Below are positions 54,232-63,809 of a stretch of DNA of 64,000 nt, piece by piece. Numbering within the stretch: the first letter of the stretch is position 1; the number at the start of each line of letters is the position of its first letter. The translations under genes and the position numbers were made by a program. The stretch is from Methanococcoides sp052057775 (lineage in GTDB: Archaea; Halobacteriota; Methanosarcinia; Methanosarcinales; Methanosarcinaceae): NCBI RefSeq assembly GCF_052057775.1, contig NZ_CP195121.1:1736001-1800000 (forward strand). The letters run 5' to 3'. Below the pieces are notes generated by a model, which worked only from the letters and a program-made list of their open reading frames with translations, was not told where the DNA came from and ran no database searches.

Positions 54232-54494
54232 TTACTTTTCTTTTTTTCAAATCATTTTTAGATCTGTACAAGATTTATCAGTCCCTATTTAAAATCTCTA
54301 CAGTCACAATGTTCCCATCATCGCTTTTTCTAAAAAATTTCGGGCACAATGGACTTCTATTTTTTAAGATCCTACATGGATTCTCAATTTGAATTGTATT
54401 AGTCAAGAAAACAAGACTTAAATATGATTGAGTTCTATCTATGTATGCAGATCTAGTTTGCAAAAGAACTGGTATTTCATAAGGGGGTTATACC

Positions 54495-55115
54495 ATATCA
54501 TACGAAGACACGATGGACAAAGTAAGGATAAAACTGAACTCCACAAAAGGCATTGAACAAATGCTTGTTCTTAATGATGCGGACCGGATGAAAATTATCG
54601 AACTTGAGAGAGAGGACGAAAAGGTCAGGTCAGTTCTTTTTGGGAAAAAGAACAATCTTGGAGTAAAACAGGTCCTTAATTGTGATGTCATGATGGCATT
54701 CCTGACCAATAAGGAGTTCGGATGGCCTGAAAATAATATCAGGCTAATGGACGGAAACCTGATAATTGGTGGGGATGTTACGGATCCGGTAAAACTTCAG
54801 GAATATCAGGAACACTCAGGTTATTGTGTTTTCGGGAATATTGTTGTAGAACTCGATAAGTTAGTGAAGAGGGATTCTTCTGCAGATCCTATATGCATGG
54901 TCATAAATCCAAAACCTTTTCCCTATATTGATCACATTCCCGGTGTCTCCGATGCTCTTATGGCATCCCCTTCCAGGTTCACTGATGAATACATAAGGAT
55001 GAGGTCCCGTTCAAAAAGCAGGGCCGGTTGTATCGGTACTTTCCTTTTAGGCTTCAACATACGGGACAGTTTTGCAAAACCGGCGGGATATGCCTCCGTC
55101 AGAAGCATTGTCTAA
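54495..55115 (+). CDS. protein of unknown function, possible AUA start
   Basis: From ATG 54513 the protein has 200 residues; no family recognised. Mixed alpha/beta, no signal peptide or membrane helix, a few segments look like a flavin- or ligand-binding barrel (GYCVFGNIVVELDKLV, DPICMVINPKPFPYI). GGGGG lies 25 nt before that ATG but exactly 7 nt before an in-frame ATA at 54495, which adds six residues. I therefore mark the start as 54495, tentatively. Confidence 0.6.
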   Translation: MSYEDTMDKVRIKLNSTKGIEQMLVLNDADRMKIIELEREDEKVRSVLFGKKNNLGVKQVLNCDVMMAFLTNKEFGWPENNIRLMDGNLIIGGDVTDPVKLQEYQEHSGYCVFGNIVVELDKLVKRDSSADPICMVINPKPFPYIDHIPGVSDALMASPSRFTDEYIRMRSRSKSRAGCIGTFLLGFNIRDSFAKPAGYASVRSIV

Positions 55116-55427
55116 CTGTTTATGATTAAACTTGAAGATCTGAATGGATGTGGTTTCTAACTTCCTTTACGCATCCGTTCTTATTCTTCTCATTTTTAGC
55201 TATTTATTTTACTCACCACTTCTATTCATTTTTTTGTTTCGTTTTAGCAATTATTTCTATTTCATCAGAGATCATTTCCAAATATAAAATAAATATGTGT
55301 TGTAATCAATTACAATGACAAAAAGTTGCATTACATGTCATTATATTAAATTACATTAAGTTCGAAGGTCATGTTATTATCTTATATCTACTTCATAGAC
55401 CAGTCATAATTTTTTATTACATATAAC
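55116..55427. other. AT-rich intergenic region with short palindrome
   Basis: No gene seen. TTGTAAT (55300-55306) and ATTACAA (55309-55315) form an inverted repeat, with further ATTACAT-like words at 55330-55360, possibly regulator sites. Confidence 0.4.
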
Positions 55428-55999
55428 TCATTCAATCGGAACAACAATGCGATATCCGTTCAGCTCTTCCACGGTCGTTGCCACTCCGTAGACCTGTTCT
55501 ATTGTTTCAGGAACGACCATATGCTGATCTCCGTGGGCAAAGATGGTCCCATCCTTCAGGAACATATATTTATCAGCAAATCGGAGTGCAAGATTGATAT
55601 CGTGCATTGTTATGACCGCTGATACGTTGTTCTCTTTCACGATCTGTTTTACCGTACGTAATATCTCAAGTTGCTTCTTAAGGTCAAGGCTGCTTGTGGG
55701 TTCATCAAGAAGCAGGAGCTTTGGTTCCTGGACAAGAGCCCTTGCTATTGCAACTCTCTGGATTTCCCCTCCGCTCATCTCATTGATATATCTGAGTGCA
55801 AGGTTCTCAAGCTCCAGTTTCGTGATGAACGATCTGACGACCTTGTTGTCCTTTTCTTTGACGTTCCATACGATATGGGGCTTTCTCCCAAGCAGGATCG
55901 CGTCATAGGCTGTCAGTCTCCAGGCTTAAGGTTGAAGTGTATCTGATCAAGTACTTTCCTCGTCTTGTAATTGAACCCAAGTTCTTCTACGTTCAACAT
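55428..55999 (-). pseudogene. FecE/BtuD-type ABC ATPase, internal deletion
   Basis: The start is normal: ATG 55999, VEELGFNYKTRKVLDQIHFNLKPGD, then a stop. The next bases resume in another frame as LTAYDAILLGRKPHIVWNV, followed by the intact signature MSGGEIQRVAIARAL and Walker B LLLLDEPTSS. The section that should hold Walker A (about 60 residues) is missing, at a junction near 55916. The remaining 116-residue open frame (55428-55778) cannot bind ATP on its own. This is a decayed ATPase of an iron-siderophore or cobalamin importer. Confidence 0.85.
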
Positions 56000-56094
56000 T
56001 AGTGCTGATACCCCCGGATAAGCAGGTAAAGGAACAACGGTGCACCCATGAATGCGGTCAGGATGGCCACAGGAAGCTCATGTGTTGTTATATC
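55999..56094 (-). pseudogene. FecCD/BtuC-type permease C-terminal remnant
   Basis: The minus strand reads HELPVAILTAFMGAPLFLYLLIRG to a stop at 55999-56001 that overlaps the ATPase start (TAATG). This is the conserved C-terminal end of FecCD/BtuC permeases. Upstream the frame no longer looks like a permease, so most of the gene is lost. The order permease-ATPase is that of the intact operon. Confidence 0.75.
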
Positions 56095-56266
56095 CAAAAA
56101 AGTTCCCGTTTTCTGGTTGTTTTTGATTTTGAGTATAAAAATATCGGTTATAATATGCTGGTTATATTGTTCTCATCATATTGGACTGATTTTTCATGAC
56201 CTGCCGTTTTCCAATCCCCTATACTTATCGCAGACTTTTTAAAACAATATCCCGTTCTATTGATTG

Positions 56267-56911
56267 ATGGATCTTCTTGGGTACTTCATCTATGTATTTA
56301 TCACATTATTTGCTATTGTGAGCCCGCTTAGTGGAGTAATTACATTCCTGACTCTGACCAATGGGCTGACACTGGATGAAAAGAATGCAATAGCCAGGAG
56401 ATCGGTCACTTTGGCCTTTGCTATTGCCATGTTCTTCATTTTTACAGGAACCATCATCCTTGAGTTCTTTGGGATAGGTATTGATTCACTGAAAGTTGCC
56501 GGTGGTCTGCTACTCTTTACTATTGCATTCGATATGATGCAGGCAAAGATCTCAAGAGAAAGCATTACAGATAAGGAGATAGATGCATCCAGTGAGCGAG
56601 AGGACATCTGGATATTCCCTATAGCAATGCCTATGCTTACCGGACCTGCTACTATTACAACAGTTATAATCCTCACAGAATCAGCGGAAGTTGTCCCTCA
56701 GAAAGTGCTGATAATCCTTGCGACGGTGCTGACCTATGCAATATCCCTGTTAATATTCCTTTTTTCAAGGAGGCTGCACAAAAGAATGGGATACAATGGT
56801 ATGCTTGTGATCACGCGTCTGTTCGGTCTTTTCCTGGGTGCTATCTCAGTGAGCATGATAGCAAGTGGTATCTGGGGACTTTATCTCAGTATGTCCGGCC
56901 TCCCAGCCTGA
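56267..56911 (+). CDS. MarC family membrane protein
   Basis: A 214-residue protein with six helices (FITLFAIVSPLSGVITFLTLTNGLT; IWIFPIAMPMLTGPATITTVIIL). MarC proteins have unknown function, despite the name. No ribosome site, and TTTTTAAAA lies about 25 bp upstream of ATG 56267, so the transcript is probably leaderless. Confidence 0.88.
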   Translation: MDLLGYFIYVFITLFAIVSPLSGVITFLTLTNGLTLDEKNAIARRSVTLAFAIAMFFIFTGTIILEFFGIGIDSLKVAGGLLLFTIAFDMMQAKISRESITDKEIDASSEREDIWIFPIAMPMLTGPATITTVIILTESAEVVPQKVLIILATVLTYAISLLIFLFSRRLHKRMGYNGMLVITRLFGLFLGAISVSMIASGIWGLYLSMSGLPA

Positions 56912-56918
56912 ACGTATT

Positions 56919-57983
56919 TCAGAGCCATTTCAGATTCCTGAAATAACCTATCATTCCGATAGCTACTGATAACATAATTACCCATACTGCAGGATATCCC
57001 CATTGCCATCCCAGTTCAGGCATATTTTCAAAGTTCATTCCATAGATGCCTGCAATGAATGTGAGGGGAATAAAAATGGTGGCTATGATGGTCAGCACCT
57101 TCATGATCTCGTTCATCCTGTTGCTTGCAGTTGAAAGGTAAAGGTCCAGCATTGTTGAGAGTATGTCCCTGTATGATTCGATCGTATCAATGACCTGTAT
57201 AGTGTGATCGTATACATCTTTCAGGAAGATCGCTGTAGATTCTCTGATAAATGGCGTCTCTTCTCTCTGGAGGCCGCTGACAACTTCCCTGAGCGGCCAG
57301 ATGAACTTTCTTAAGAATATAATTTCTTTTTTGAGGCGGTGGATCTGTTCAATCGTTCTTGGTGTTGGATTGTCCAGCAGCTCATCATCAAGCTCTTCTA
57401 TATCCTCCCCTATTTTTTCGAGCATGACGAAGTAGTTGTCAATAATGGAGTCCAGAAGTGCGTAGGCCAGGTAATCCGGACCTTGTTTTCGAATTCGGCC
57501 TTTTGAGAGCTTCAATCTTTCTCTTACGGGGTCAAAGGTATCTCCTATAACTTCCTGGAATGAAATGACAAAATTTGGACCAAGGATTATACTCACCTGT
57601 TCAGATGTAAGTTCTTCTTCATCCTCGTCATAGGTAAGCATTTTCAGAACGATATATATATAGGGGTCGAAGAACTCAACCTTAGGTCTCTGGTCAGTAT
57701 GTACAATGTCCTCAAGTACCAGCGGATGTATCCCAAAATGAAGACCTATCTTTTCGATCAGTTCTACCTGATGAACCCCGCAGATATTTATCCATGAAAC
57801 GTCATTGGTGTCCCTGAAAGGGTATGTTTCTTCTATATTCTCAGCTTTTATTTCCTGAAAATTTTTATCATTATAGTCAATGATAGTGATCTCTGGTTCT
57901 ATCAGGTGCTTTTCCCCAATATGGATCAATGTTCCGGGAACTTCTCCCGCTTTCCTGGAACCTGTGTGAAGTATTCTGACCAT
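56919..57983 (-). CDS. corA: CorA-type magnesium/cobalt channel
   Basis: A 354-residue CorA: large N-terminal cytoplasmic domain, long stalk helix and two C-terminal membrane helices with the signature YGMNF at about 314-318 (IYGMNFENMPELGW) and a basic end. Pentameric divalent cation channel. Ends 7 bp from the convergent MarC gene. Confidence 0.95.
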   Translation of the reverse strand: MVRILHTGSRKAGEVPGTLIHIGEKHLIEPEITIIDYNDKNFQEIKAENIEETYPFRDTNDVSWINICGVHQVELIEKIGLHFGIHPLVLEDIVHTDQRPKVEFFDPYIYIVLKMLTYDEDEEELTSEQVSIILGPNFVISFQEVIGDTFDPVRERLKLSKGRIRKQGPDYLAYALLDSIIDNYFVMLEKIGEDIEELDDELLDNPTPRTIEQIHRLKKEIIFLRKFIWPLREVVSGLQREETPFIRESTAIFLKDVYDHTIQVIDTIESYRDILSTMLDLYLSTASNRMNEIMKVLTIIATIFIPLTFIAGIYGMNFENMPELGWQWGYPAVWVIMLSVAIGMIGYFRNLKWL

Positions 57984-58268
57984 GATCTACCCTTACTCTG
58001 AAATCTATTCTGTTTTCTTACCTTAAATAAATTATTATGTTTGTTTGAAAACAGACCGACAACTATCAGCTGTACATCCCTCTTTTCTTGTAATGTGCTA
58101 TTTCTCTTTAACATTTACCGTATGCTAAGCCTTAAATAAGCAAGAATCCAATATTTCTATAAAGTTATTGTAATGGGGTTATGGTTGTGGCTAATGACGA
58201 CTAGATATATGCATCAATATTAATTAGATGCTTTGAATATTGTTTATATTCAGTTGGGGGGTGGATAT

Positions 58269-58991
58269 TTGGAAAGTGTCCCGATCAAAGATATAGAGGA
58301 TATGGCTGTTGTAAAGGCTACTAATGTATGTCGTGATTATCAGGTCGGCGAGATGACGATATCTGTCCTTAAAAACGTGAATCTGCTTGTTAAAAAAGGA
58401 GAATTTGTAGCCATTATGGGGCCTTCTGGTTCTGGTAAGAGTACTCTGATGAATATGATTGGATGCCTGGACAGGCCCACTTGTGGCAGTGTGGTCCTGA
58501 TGGGGAAGGACGTAAACAGGATATCTGACAATGAACTTGCACGACTTCGGGGTCTTGAGATCGGTTTTGTGTTCCAGAGCTTCAACCTTGTTCCAAGACT
58601 TACGGCTCTTGAGAATGTGGAACTGCCGACCTATGCAAACAGCAGGCAGGGAGTTGATAACAGGGTTCGTGCCAGGGATCTACTGAAACTTGTCGGACTG
58701 GAGGACAGGATGAACTACCGTCCAACCGAACTCTCAGGTGGTCAGTCCCAGAGAGTGGCTGTTGCACGTGCTTTGATCAATGACCCTTCACTTATTCTTG
58801 CTGATGAGCCTACCGGGAACCTGGATTCCAAAACCGGGAAGGAGATCATGGAACTTTTCACTGATCTCAACAAAAAAGGGCGTACGATAATAATGATCAC
58901 GCATGATCCAAACCTTGCAAAAAAATATGCTGATCGGGTAGTGTATCTGAAGGATGGTTATATTGAAGACAGAAGTAATGTTGCTAATTGA
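58269..58991 (+). CDS. ABC transporter ATPase, LolD/MacB type (second cassette)
   Basis: A 240-residue ATPase. Walker A GPSGSGKST, signature LSGGQSQRVAVARAL, Walker B ILADEPTGNLDSKTG, switch IMITHD. Start TTG 58269 is 7 nt after GGGGGG. About 65 bp upstream a seven-codon frame (ATG 58181 to TAG 58204) with its own GGGG site may be a leader peptide. It opens a four-gene operon with a CARDB protein and two permeases, paralogous to 2333-5587. Confidence 0.93.
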   Translation: MESVPIKDIEDMAVVKATNVCRDYQVGEMTISVLKNVNLLVKKGEFVAIMGPSGSGKSTLMNMIGCLDRPTCGSVVLMGKDVNRISDNELARLRGLEIGFVFQSFNLVPRLTALENVELPTYANSRQGVDNRVRARDLLKLVGLEDRMNYRPTELSGGQSQRVAVARALINDPSLILADEPTGNLDSKTGKEIMELFTDLNKKGRTIIMITHDPNLAKKYADRVVYLKDGYIEDRSNVAN

Positions 58992-59031
58992 TAATATATT
59001 GGATCGAACTGATAAAAAGGTGGAGTATATT

Positions 59032-60279
59032 GTGAAAGATCGTAGAAGAATATCAACGATTCTGGTGATGCTGCTGCTTTTTGTTGCTGCAGCTCCTATG
59101 AATGCCGGCGCTGCAACTTCAGGCAGCAGTACATTGAGAGTTGACCTGTTAAAATATGATCCCTATCCAGCGGAGATCGGTTCTTACGTGGACGTATGGA
59201 TCAAGGTAGAGAACTTTGCTTCCGGGTCTGCTGAGGACGTTTCAATAAAGATTGAACCTGAGTATCCTTTTTCACTGGATTCCGAGAAAAATGCAATAAA
59301 GAACTTTGGTATACTGCCACCTGATCGGGCTGCTATCCATGAATACCGTCTATATGTGGACGATGGTGCAAAGGCAGGTTCCGGCAGTTTTGACATATTA
59401 TATCGTGCAAGTGATGATTTCACCTGGCAAAAGACGACCTTTGATATAAAAGTAGGCTCCACCACTTTTAACAGCAAGGGTACCGTTGCTCTATCCAATT
59501 TAGTTTCCTCTCCTGAGGTATTCATGCCCGGTGATGAAGGCAGTGTCAGTTTTACTCTGACAAATACCGCTCAGCAGAGCACTATTACCATTGATGGTGA
59601 GAGCTTTGATACCTATGCAAGGGTCCAGTCGGCAACTCTTGTAGGCACGGAAATGATCACCGTGACAAGCCAGCCATACGAGGGCAAAGGTGTGCTGGGG
59701 CCTGGAGATTTCGTACAGGTAACTTACAATATAGATATCAGTGATTCCATAGAGGATGGCACCTATTTCCTTGATCTTGTAATGATAGGCAATTCACACT
59801 CTTTCAATAACAACTGGATGGTTCCTGTAGTTGTGGATTCGTCTGCAGTAAGGGTTATCCCCTCTGTGCCTCTGGTCCTGGAGAACGGGAAGGCGGACCT
59901 GGAGTTCGATGTTGCCAACATCCATCCAAATGAGCTTTCATCCGTGCTGGTTAAAATGGAAGCAGATGGTGTTGAGTTCCTTCCTCAGGAATATTTCGTT
60001 GGTTCAATGGACCCGGATGAGCTATTCACCATTGAGATCGAAGCACAGGCCGAAGACCCTGAAGCCACCGGAGAGGTCAACCTTACCATCTACACGGAAT
60101 ACAGGAATGGCCTGAACGAGCATCAGGACACTCTTGGGACCCGTGTCCTTAAGCTGGAGCAGATTGAAGAAGATAACAATAATGTCGTGATCGTTCTTCT
60201 TCTGGCAGGAGCTATCATTGTGGGTGCTGCATATTACATGTACCGGAAGAAAGGCCTGAGGATATCTATGGAAAGCTGA
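59032..60279 (+). CDS. secreted CARDB-type protein (second cassette)
   Basis: A 415-residue protein with a signal peptide (about 1-28, ends NAGAA), CARDB-like beta domains (EIGSYVDVWIKVENFASGSAEDVSIKIEPEYPF; EVFMPGDEGSVSFTLTNTAQQ) and a C-terminal membrane helix (about 385-403, VVIVLLLAGAIIVGAAYYMY) with a basic tail. GTG start 59032 follows GGAG by 6 nt. Clearly homologous to the protein at 3549-4877 in sequence and layout. Confidence 0.85.
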   Translation: MKDRRRISTILVMLLLFVAAAPMNAGAATSGSSTLRVDLLKYDPYPAEIGSYVDVWIKVENFASGSAEDVSIKIEPEYPFSLDSEKNAIKNFGILPPDRAAIHEYRLYVDDGAKAGSGSFDILYRASDDFTWQKTTFDIKVGSTTFNSKGTVALSNLVSSPEVFMPGDEGSVSFTLTNTAQQSTITIDGESFDTYARVQSATLVGTEMITVTSQPYEGKGVLGPGDFVQVTYNIDISDSIEDGTYFLDLVMIGNSHSFNNNWMVPVVVDSSAVRVIPSVPLVLENGKADLEFDVANIHPNELSSVLVKMEADGVEFLPQEYFVGSMDPDELFTIEIEAQAEDPEATGEVNLTIYTEYRNGLNEHQDTLGTRVLKLEQIEEDNNNVVIVLLLAGAIIVGAAYYMYRKKGLRISMES

Positions 60280-60283
60280 GAAA

Positions 60284-61498
60284 ATGGTAAATCTCACACA
60301 GGCGACGAAAATAGCAATTGGTAGCATACGCAGTGCCAAGATGCGCTCCGCTTTGACGACTCTGGGTATTGTCATAGGCGTAGCTGCAGTCATCGTAAAT
60401 ATTTCGCTTGGTGTGGGATTCAGCCAGAGCTTTGAGGAAAATCTTGGAGCTGCAGGTTCTAATTTTGTTGTTGTTTTCACTCAAAAGAACAATGTATTCC
60501 ATGACAACCAGCTTGAGGTTGTAAGGAATACCGCTGGTGTTGAAGCGGTATCTCCTGTTAATGTGCAGATCGGCACTATCACGTATCAATCATCAAGTAG
60601 AAGCGCGACAATAAATGGTGTCAGTTCCGAATATGAGGAAGTCGGGAATATCTTTATGGAAAAGGGTCAGTTCCTCACCGACAAGGACCAGTATGTTGCT
60701 GTGATAGGCTCTGATATTGCATATGACAGGTTTGAAAGGAACCTTTCTATAAAGAACTCTATCAATATTTCCATTAATAATATAGATGGTACCGTAAGTA
60801 CCCGTAAGTTCACCGTGAAGGGCATCATTCAGGATCCTGACGCCACTTATGTTTCTCCGGAGGTCGATCCGAGGTTCAGGGTCTTTATTCCTCTGGATGT
60901 GATGCAGGAGATGCAGGGTGTAAGCGATATCGGTGGTTTTTTCATAAAGGCCGAGAGCCTTGAGGTCCTTGAAGCAACCACCGATGAGATCGATGAGAAC
61001 CTTGCAAGGTCTGTGGGTGTTCCAAGCCGTGATATCGAGAATGAGGATGCAAAACCCTATGTGATCTTCAGCCAGCAGGATATTCTTGAACAGCTTAACC
61101 AGATCTCCACTGCTCTAACATCGATACTGACGGCTATAGCTATGATAGCTCTTCTTGTGGGTTCCATTGGCATTACCAACATCATGCTTGTAACTGTAAC
61201 TGAAAGAACAAAAGAGATCGGGATCCTGAAATCCCTGGGATATACATACAGGGACATACTGACGCTCTTCATTGTGGAAGCAGCCATTATAGGCTTTCTG
61301 GGTGGTATCTTCGGTGTCGTCCTCGGGGTCATAGGTTCCTACTTTGTGAACCAGTATCTTGATGTCCCTTTCGTCTTCCCGGTATCCCTCGTGTTCCTGG
61401 GATTTGGGATCGCACTTTTTGTAGGGATCGTTTCAGGAGTATATCCTGCCAACAAAGCAGCCAGAATGGATCCGGGGGAGTCGTTGAGATATGAGTGA
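60284..61498 (+). CDS. MacB/LolC-like permease 1 (second cassette)
   Basis: A 404-residue permease with an N-terminal helix (LTTLGIVIGVAAVIVNISLG), a large outside MacB_PCD-like domain, and the three-helix FtsX C-terminus with VTERTKEIGILKSLGYTYRDILTLFIVEA. It begins 4 bp after the CARDB gene. The next gene is a close paralogue, so the two probably form a heterodimer as in LolCE. Confidence 0.92.
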   Translation: MVNLTQATKIAIGSIRSAKMRSALTTLGIVIGVAAVIVNISLGVGFSQSFEENLGAAGSNFVVVFTQKNNVFHDNQLEVVRNTAGVEAVSPVNVQIGTITYQSSSRSATINGVSSEYEEVGNIFMEKGQFLTDKDQYVAVIGSDIAYDRFERNLSIKNSINISINNIDGTVSTRKFTVKGIIQDPDATYVSPEVDPRFRVFIPLDVMQEMQGVSDIGGFFIKAESLEVLEATTDEIDENLARSVGVPSRDIENEDAKPYVIFSQQDILEQLNQISTALTSILTAIAMIALLVGSIGITNIMLVTVTERTKEIGILKSLGYTYRDILTLFIVEAAIIGFLGGIFGVVLGVIGSYFVNQYLDVPFVFPVSLVFLGFGIALFVGIVSGVYPANKAARMDPGESLRYE

Positions 61499-61561
61499 TG
61501 GTAAGTGTGATGGCATTATTGCTATTGTGTATGCCGGTATAGCCAGAAGAGGTGTTACCGG

Positions 61562-62776
61562 ATGTTGAAGTTCTCACAGGCTTTACATCTGGCTGTTGGA
61601 AGTATCAGCAGCTACAAGTTGCGTTCCGCACTTACGACACTAGGTATCATCATAGGAGTAGCTGCCGTTGTTGCAAATGTCTCACTTGGTGCCAGTTTCA
61701 ACCAGTTCTTCGTTGATGAGCTCGGCTCCCAGGGCTCCAACTTTATTGTCATTTACAGTGAGGACATAAACCTGTTCTTTGACAACCAGCTTGATGTTAT
61801 ACGAAATACGCCGAAAGTTGATGGGGTGTCGCCTATCAGGCAGCAATTGGCAGGTGTGACGTATATCAGTACTGTCCGGCAGATCGATATTCAGGGGACT
61901 TCGGGGGATTATGAGGATATAGGCAATATACAGATGGAGGTGGGCAACTACTTCTCGGACCAGGATAAGTATGTTGCAGTGCTTGGTTCTGATGTTGCGT
62001 ACGAGAAGTTCGACCAGAGGGTCTCCTATCGAAATTCAATTGACATAGAGTTCATTCGCAGGGATGGGACACCTGTCTCACGCAGCTTCCGGATAATTGG
62101 TATTATTGACAGTCCTGAGACCGAGTTTATCCAGAGCGGTGCCGAATCCAACGTCAGGATATTCATTCCAATAGATACGATGAACGAGATGCTTGGGATC
62201 AAGGACTACGGCGGTTTCTCAATAACAGTTGAGGATGCGGAGTCGGTTCGCCCTGTTTCCGAGGAGATCGATAAGAAGATAGCAAGAAGTCTCGGGGTTT
62301 CTGAAAGGGAGCTTGATAATGAGGACGTGAAACCTTACAGCATCTTTAACCAGGCGGATATCCTTGATCAGCTTGATGAGCTTTCAGATGGCCTTACTTC
62401 TTTATTTACTTCAGTTGCACTGATCTCGCTGGTAGTCGGCTCAATTGGTATCATGAATATAATGCTTGTGACGGTCACGGAGAGAACAAAGGAGATAGGC
62501 CTCCTGAAGTCACTGGGTTATACAAGATCGAACATTCTCTATCTGTTCATTATTGAATCAATAATCCTCGGTCTCATCGGTGGAATACTTGGAACGATAC
62601 TTGGTTTTGTCGGTTCATACGCAGCAGTAAGTTTCCTTGGTCTGCCTTACATTTTCCCAAAATACCTGTTGTTGCTGGGAGTTGCTATAGCTGTTGTTGT
62701 CGGCCTGATCGCAGGTATCTATCCTGCAAATAAGGCTTCAAAGCTGGATCCTGTGGAATCTTTAAGGAAAAGATGA
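61562..62776 (+). CDS. MacB/LolE-like permease 2 (second cassette)
   Basis: A 404-residue paralogue of the preceding permease (VTERTKEIGLLKSLGYTRSNILYLFIIES), same layout and length. GAGGTG precedes ATG. Both share the terminal AxxxxPxExLR motif of FtsX permeases. Two permeases, unlike the single one of the first cassette at 2333-3571, make an asymmetric transporter likely. Confidence 0.92.
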   Translation: MLKFSQALHLAVGSISSYKLRSALTTLGIIIGVAAVVANVSLGASFNQFFVDELGSQGSNFIVIYSEDINLFFDNQLDVIRNTPKVDGVSPIRQQLAGVTYISTVRQIDIQGTSGDYEDIGNIQMEVGNYFSDQDKYVAVLGSDVAYEKFDQRVSYRNSIDIEFIRRDGTPVSRSFRIIGIIDSPETEFIQSGAESNVRIFIPIDTMNEMLGIKDYGGFSITVEDAESVRPVSEEIDKKIARSLGVSERELDNEDVKPYSIFNQADILDQLDELSDGLTSLFTSVALISLVVGSIGIMNIMLVTVTERTKEIGLLKSLGYTRSNILYLFIIESIILGLIGGILGTILGFVGSYAAVSFLGLPYIFPKYLLLLGVAIAVVVGLIAGIYPANKASKLDPVESLRKR

Positions 62777-62927
62777 CTCTTCGTACAAATCAACGTGTCT
62801 GCGTTCATCTCAGGCGTTTGAAGGGCATTATGATGGGGTAAGGCTTATTCCATAGGACATAAAGACATTAAGCAAATAAAAAGGAACAAACAGTACAAAA
62901 ACGATCTAACACCCCGGAGGAAAAAAC

Positions 62928-63254
62928 ATGATTGGTTATCTGTATCTGGCTGCAGCCATCTTTTTTGAAATATGTGGAACAACATGTATGAAGTTCTCAG
63001 AAGGATATTCAAATATGCTGCCAACAGTCCTGATCTTTGTTTTCTATGGTATTAGTTTCAGCATATTTCCCATTGCATTGAAAACTATCGATGTGAGCAT
63101 TGCCTATGCGATATGGTCAGGTGTGGGGACCGTAGCGATAACTCTCATAGGGATCTTCTACTTCAAAGAACCGTCCACTACGATCAAAATGGTTTCCATT
63201 TTTGTGATAATGATGGGTGTTGCAGGGCTTAACCTGAGCGATAAACTGGTCTGA
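62928..63254 (+). CDS. small multidrug resistance (SMR) family transporter
   Basis: A 108-residue protein with four helices. Glu14 of the first helix (AIFFEICGTTCMKFSEG) is the proton/drug-coupling residue of EmrE-like proteins, and AYAIWSGVGTVAITLIGI matches the third-helix signature. Preceded by GGAGG. May export quaternary ammonium compounds or guanidinium. Confidence 0.9.
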   Translation: MIGYLYLAAAIFFEICGTTCMKFSEGYSNMLPTVLIFVFYGISFSIFPIALKTIDVSIAYAIWSGVGTVAITLIGIFYFKEPSTTIKMVSIFVIMMGVAGLNLSDKLV

Positions 63255-63326
63255 AAGTGGCATACATTTTTGATTTTCAGATGGTTTTTTGTATTAAAAT
63301 AGTTTATATTATAGTGAGGTGCTAAA

Positions 63327-63809
63327 ATGGCTAAAACATCGCTTACTGCAGGAGAGAAAGCTCCGGGTCTCTGTCTTCCGGATGCTGAAGGCAATGAAGT
63401 ATCCCTGGATGATCTCAGGGGTAAATGGGTAATTCTTTATTTCTATCCAAAGGATAACACAGCAGGCTGTAGCATAGAGGCCATGGAATTTACAAGACTC
63501 AAACCCGATTTCGAGAAAGAGGGTGCTTTCATACTTGGTGTCAGTAAGGATAGCCAGAAGTCTCATCAGAAATTCATTGAGAAAAAGGAGCTTGGCATTA
63601 CTCTTCTCTCAGACGAGAGCACTGAGGGTCAGCAGAGTTATGATGTGTGGCATTTGAAGAAGATGGCTGGCCGGGAATATATGGGTACTGTCAGGACGAC
63701 CTTCATTATCGATCCTGAAGGCAACATTGCGAAGGTTTGGGACAAGGTCAAGGCCAAAGGACATGCAATGGAAGTACTTGAAGCTCTGAGGAAGATCAAG
63801 GGAGAATAA
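63327..63809 (+). CDS. PrxQ/Bcp-type peroxiredoxin, resolving Cys absent
   Basis: A 160-residue peroxiredoxin (FYPKDNTAGCSIEAMEFT). The peroxidatic Cys is Cys48. PrxQ proteins usually have a resolving Cys five residues later; here that position (53) is Met, so it must work with an outside thiol or the extra Cys16. Expected to reduce peroxides. AGGTG precedes ATG. Confidence 0.92.
   Translation: MAKTSLTAGEKAPGLCLPDAEGNEVSLDDLRGKWVILYFYPKDNTAGCSIEAMEFTRLKPDFEKEGAFILGVSKDSQKSHQKFIEKKELGITLLSDESTEGQQSYDVWHLKKMAGREYMGTVRTTFIIDPEGNIAKVWDKVKAKGHAMEVLEALRKIKGE

Noticed and set aside
58181..58380. Read-through of TAG as pyrrolysine after the seven-codon frame
   Set aside because: The frame after TAG shows no family similarity and overlaps the ABC ATPase in another frame; the TAG is more simply a stop.
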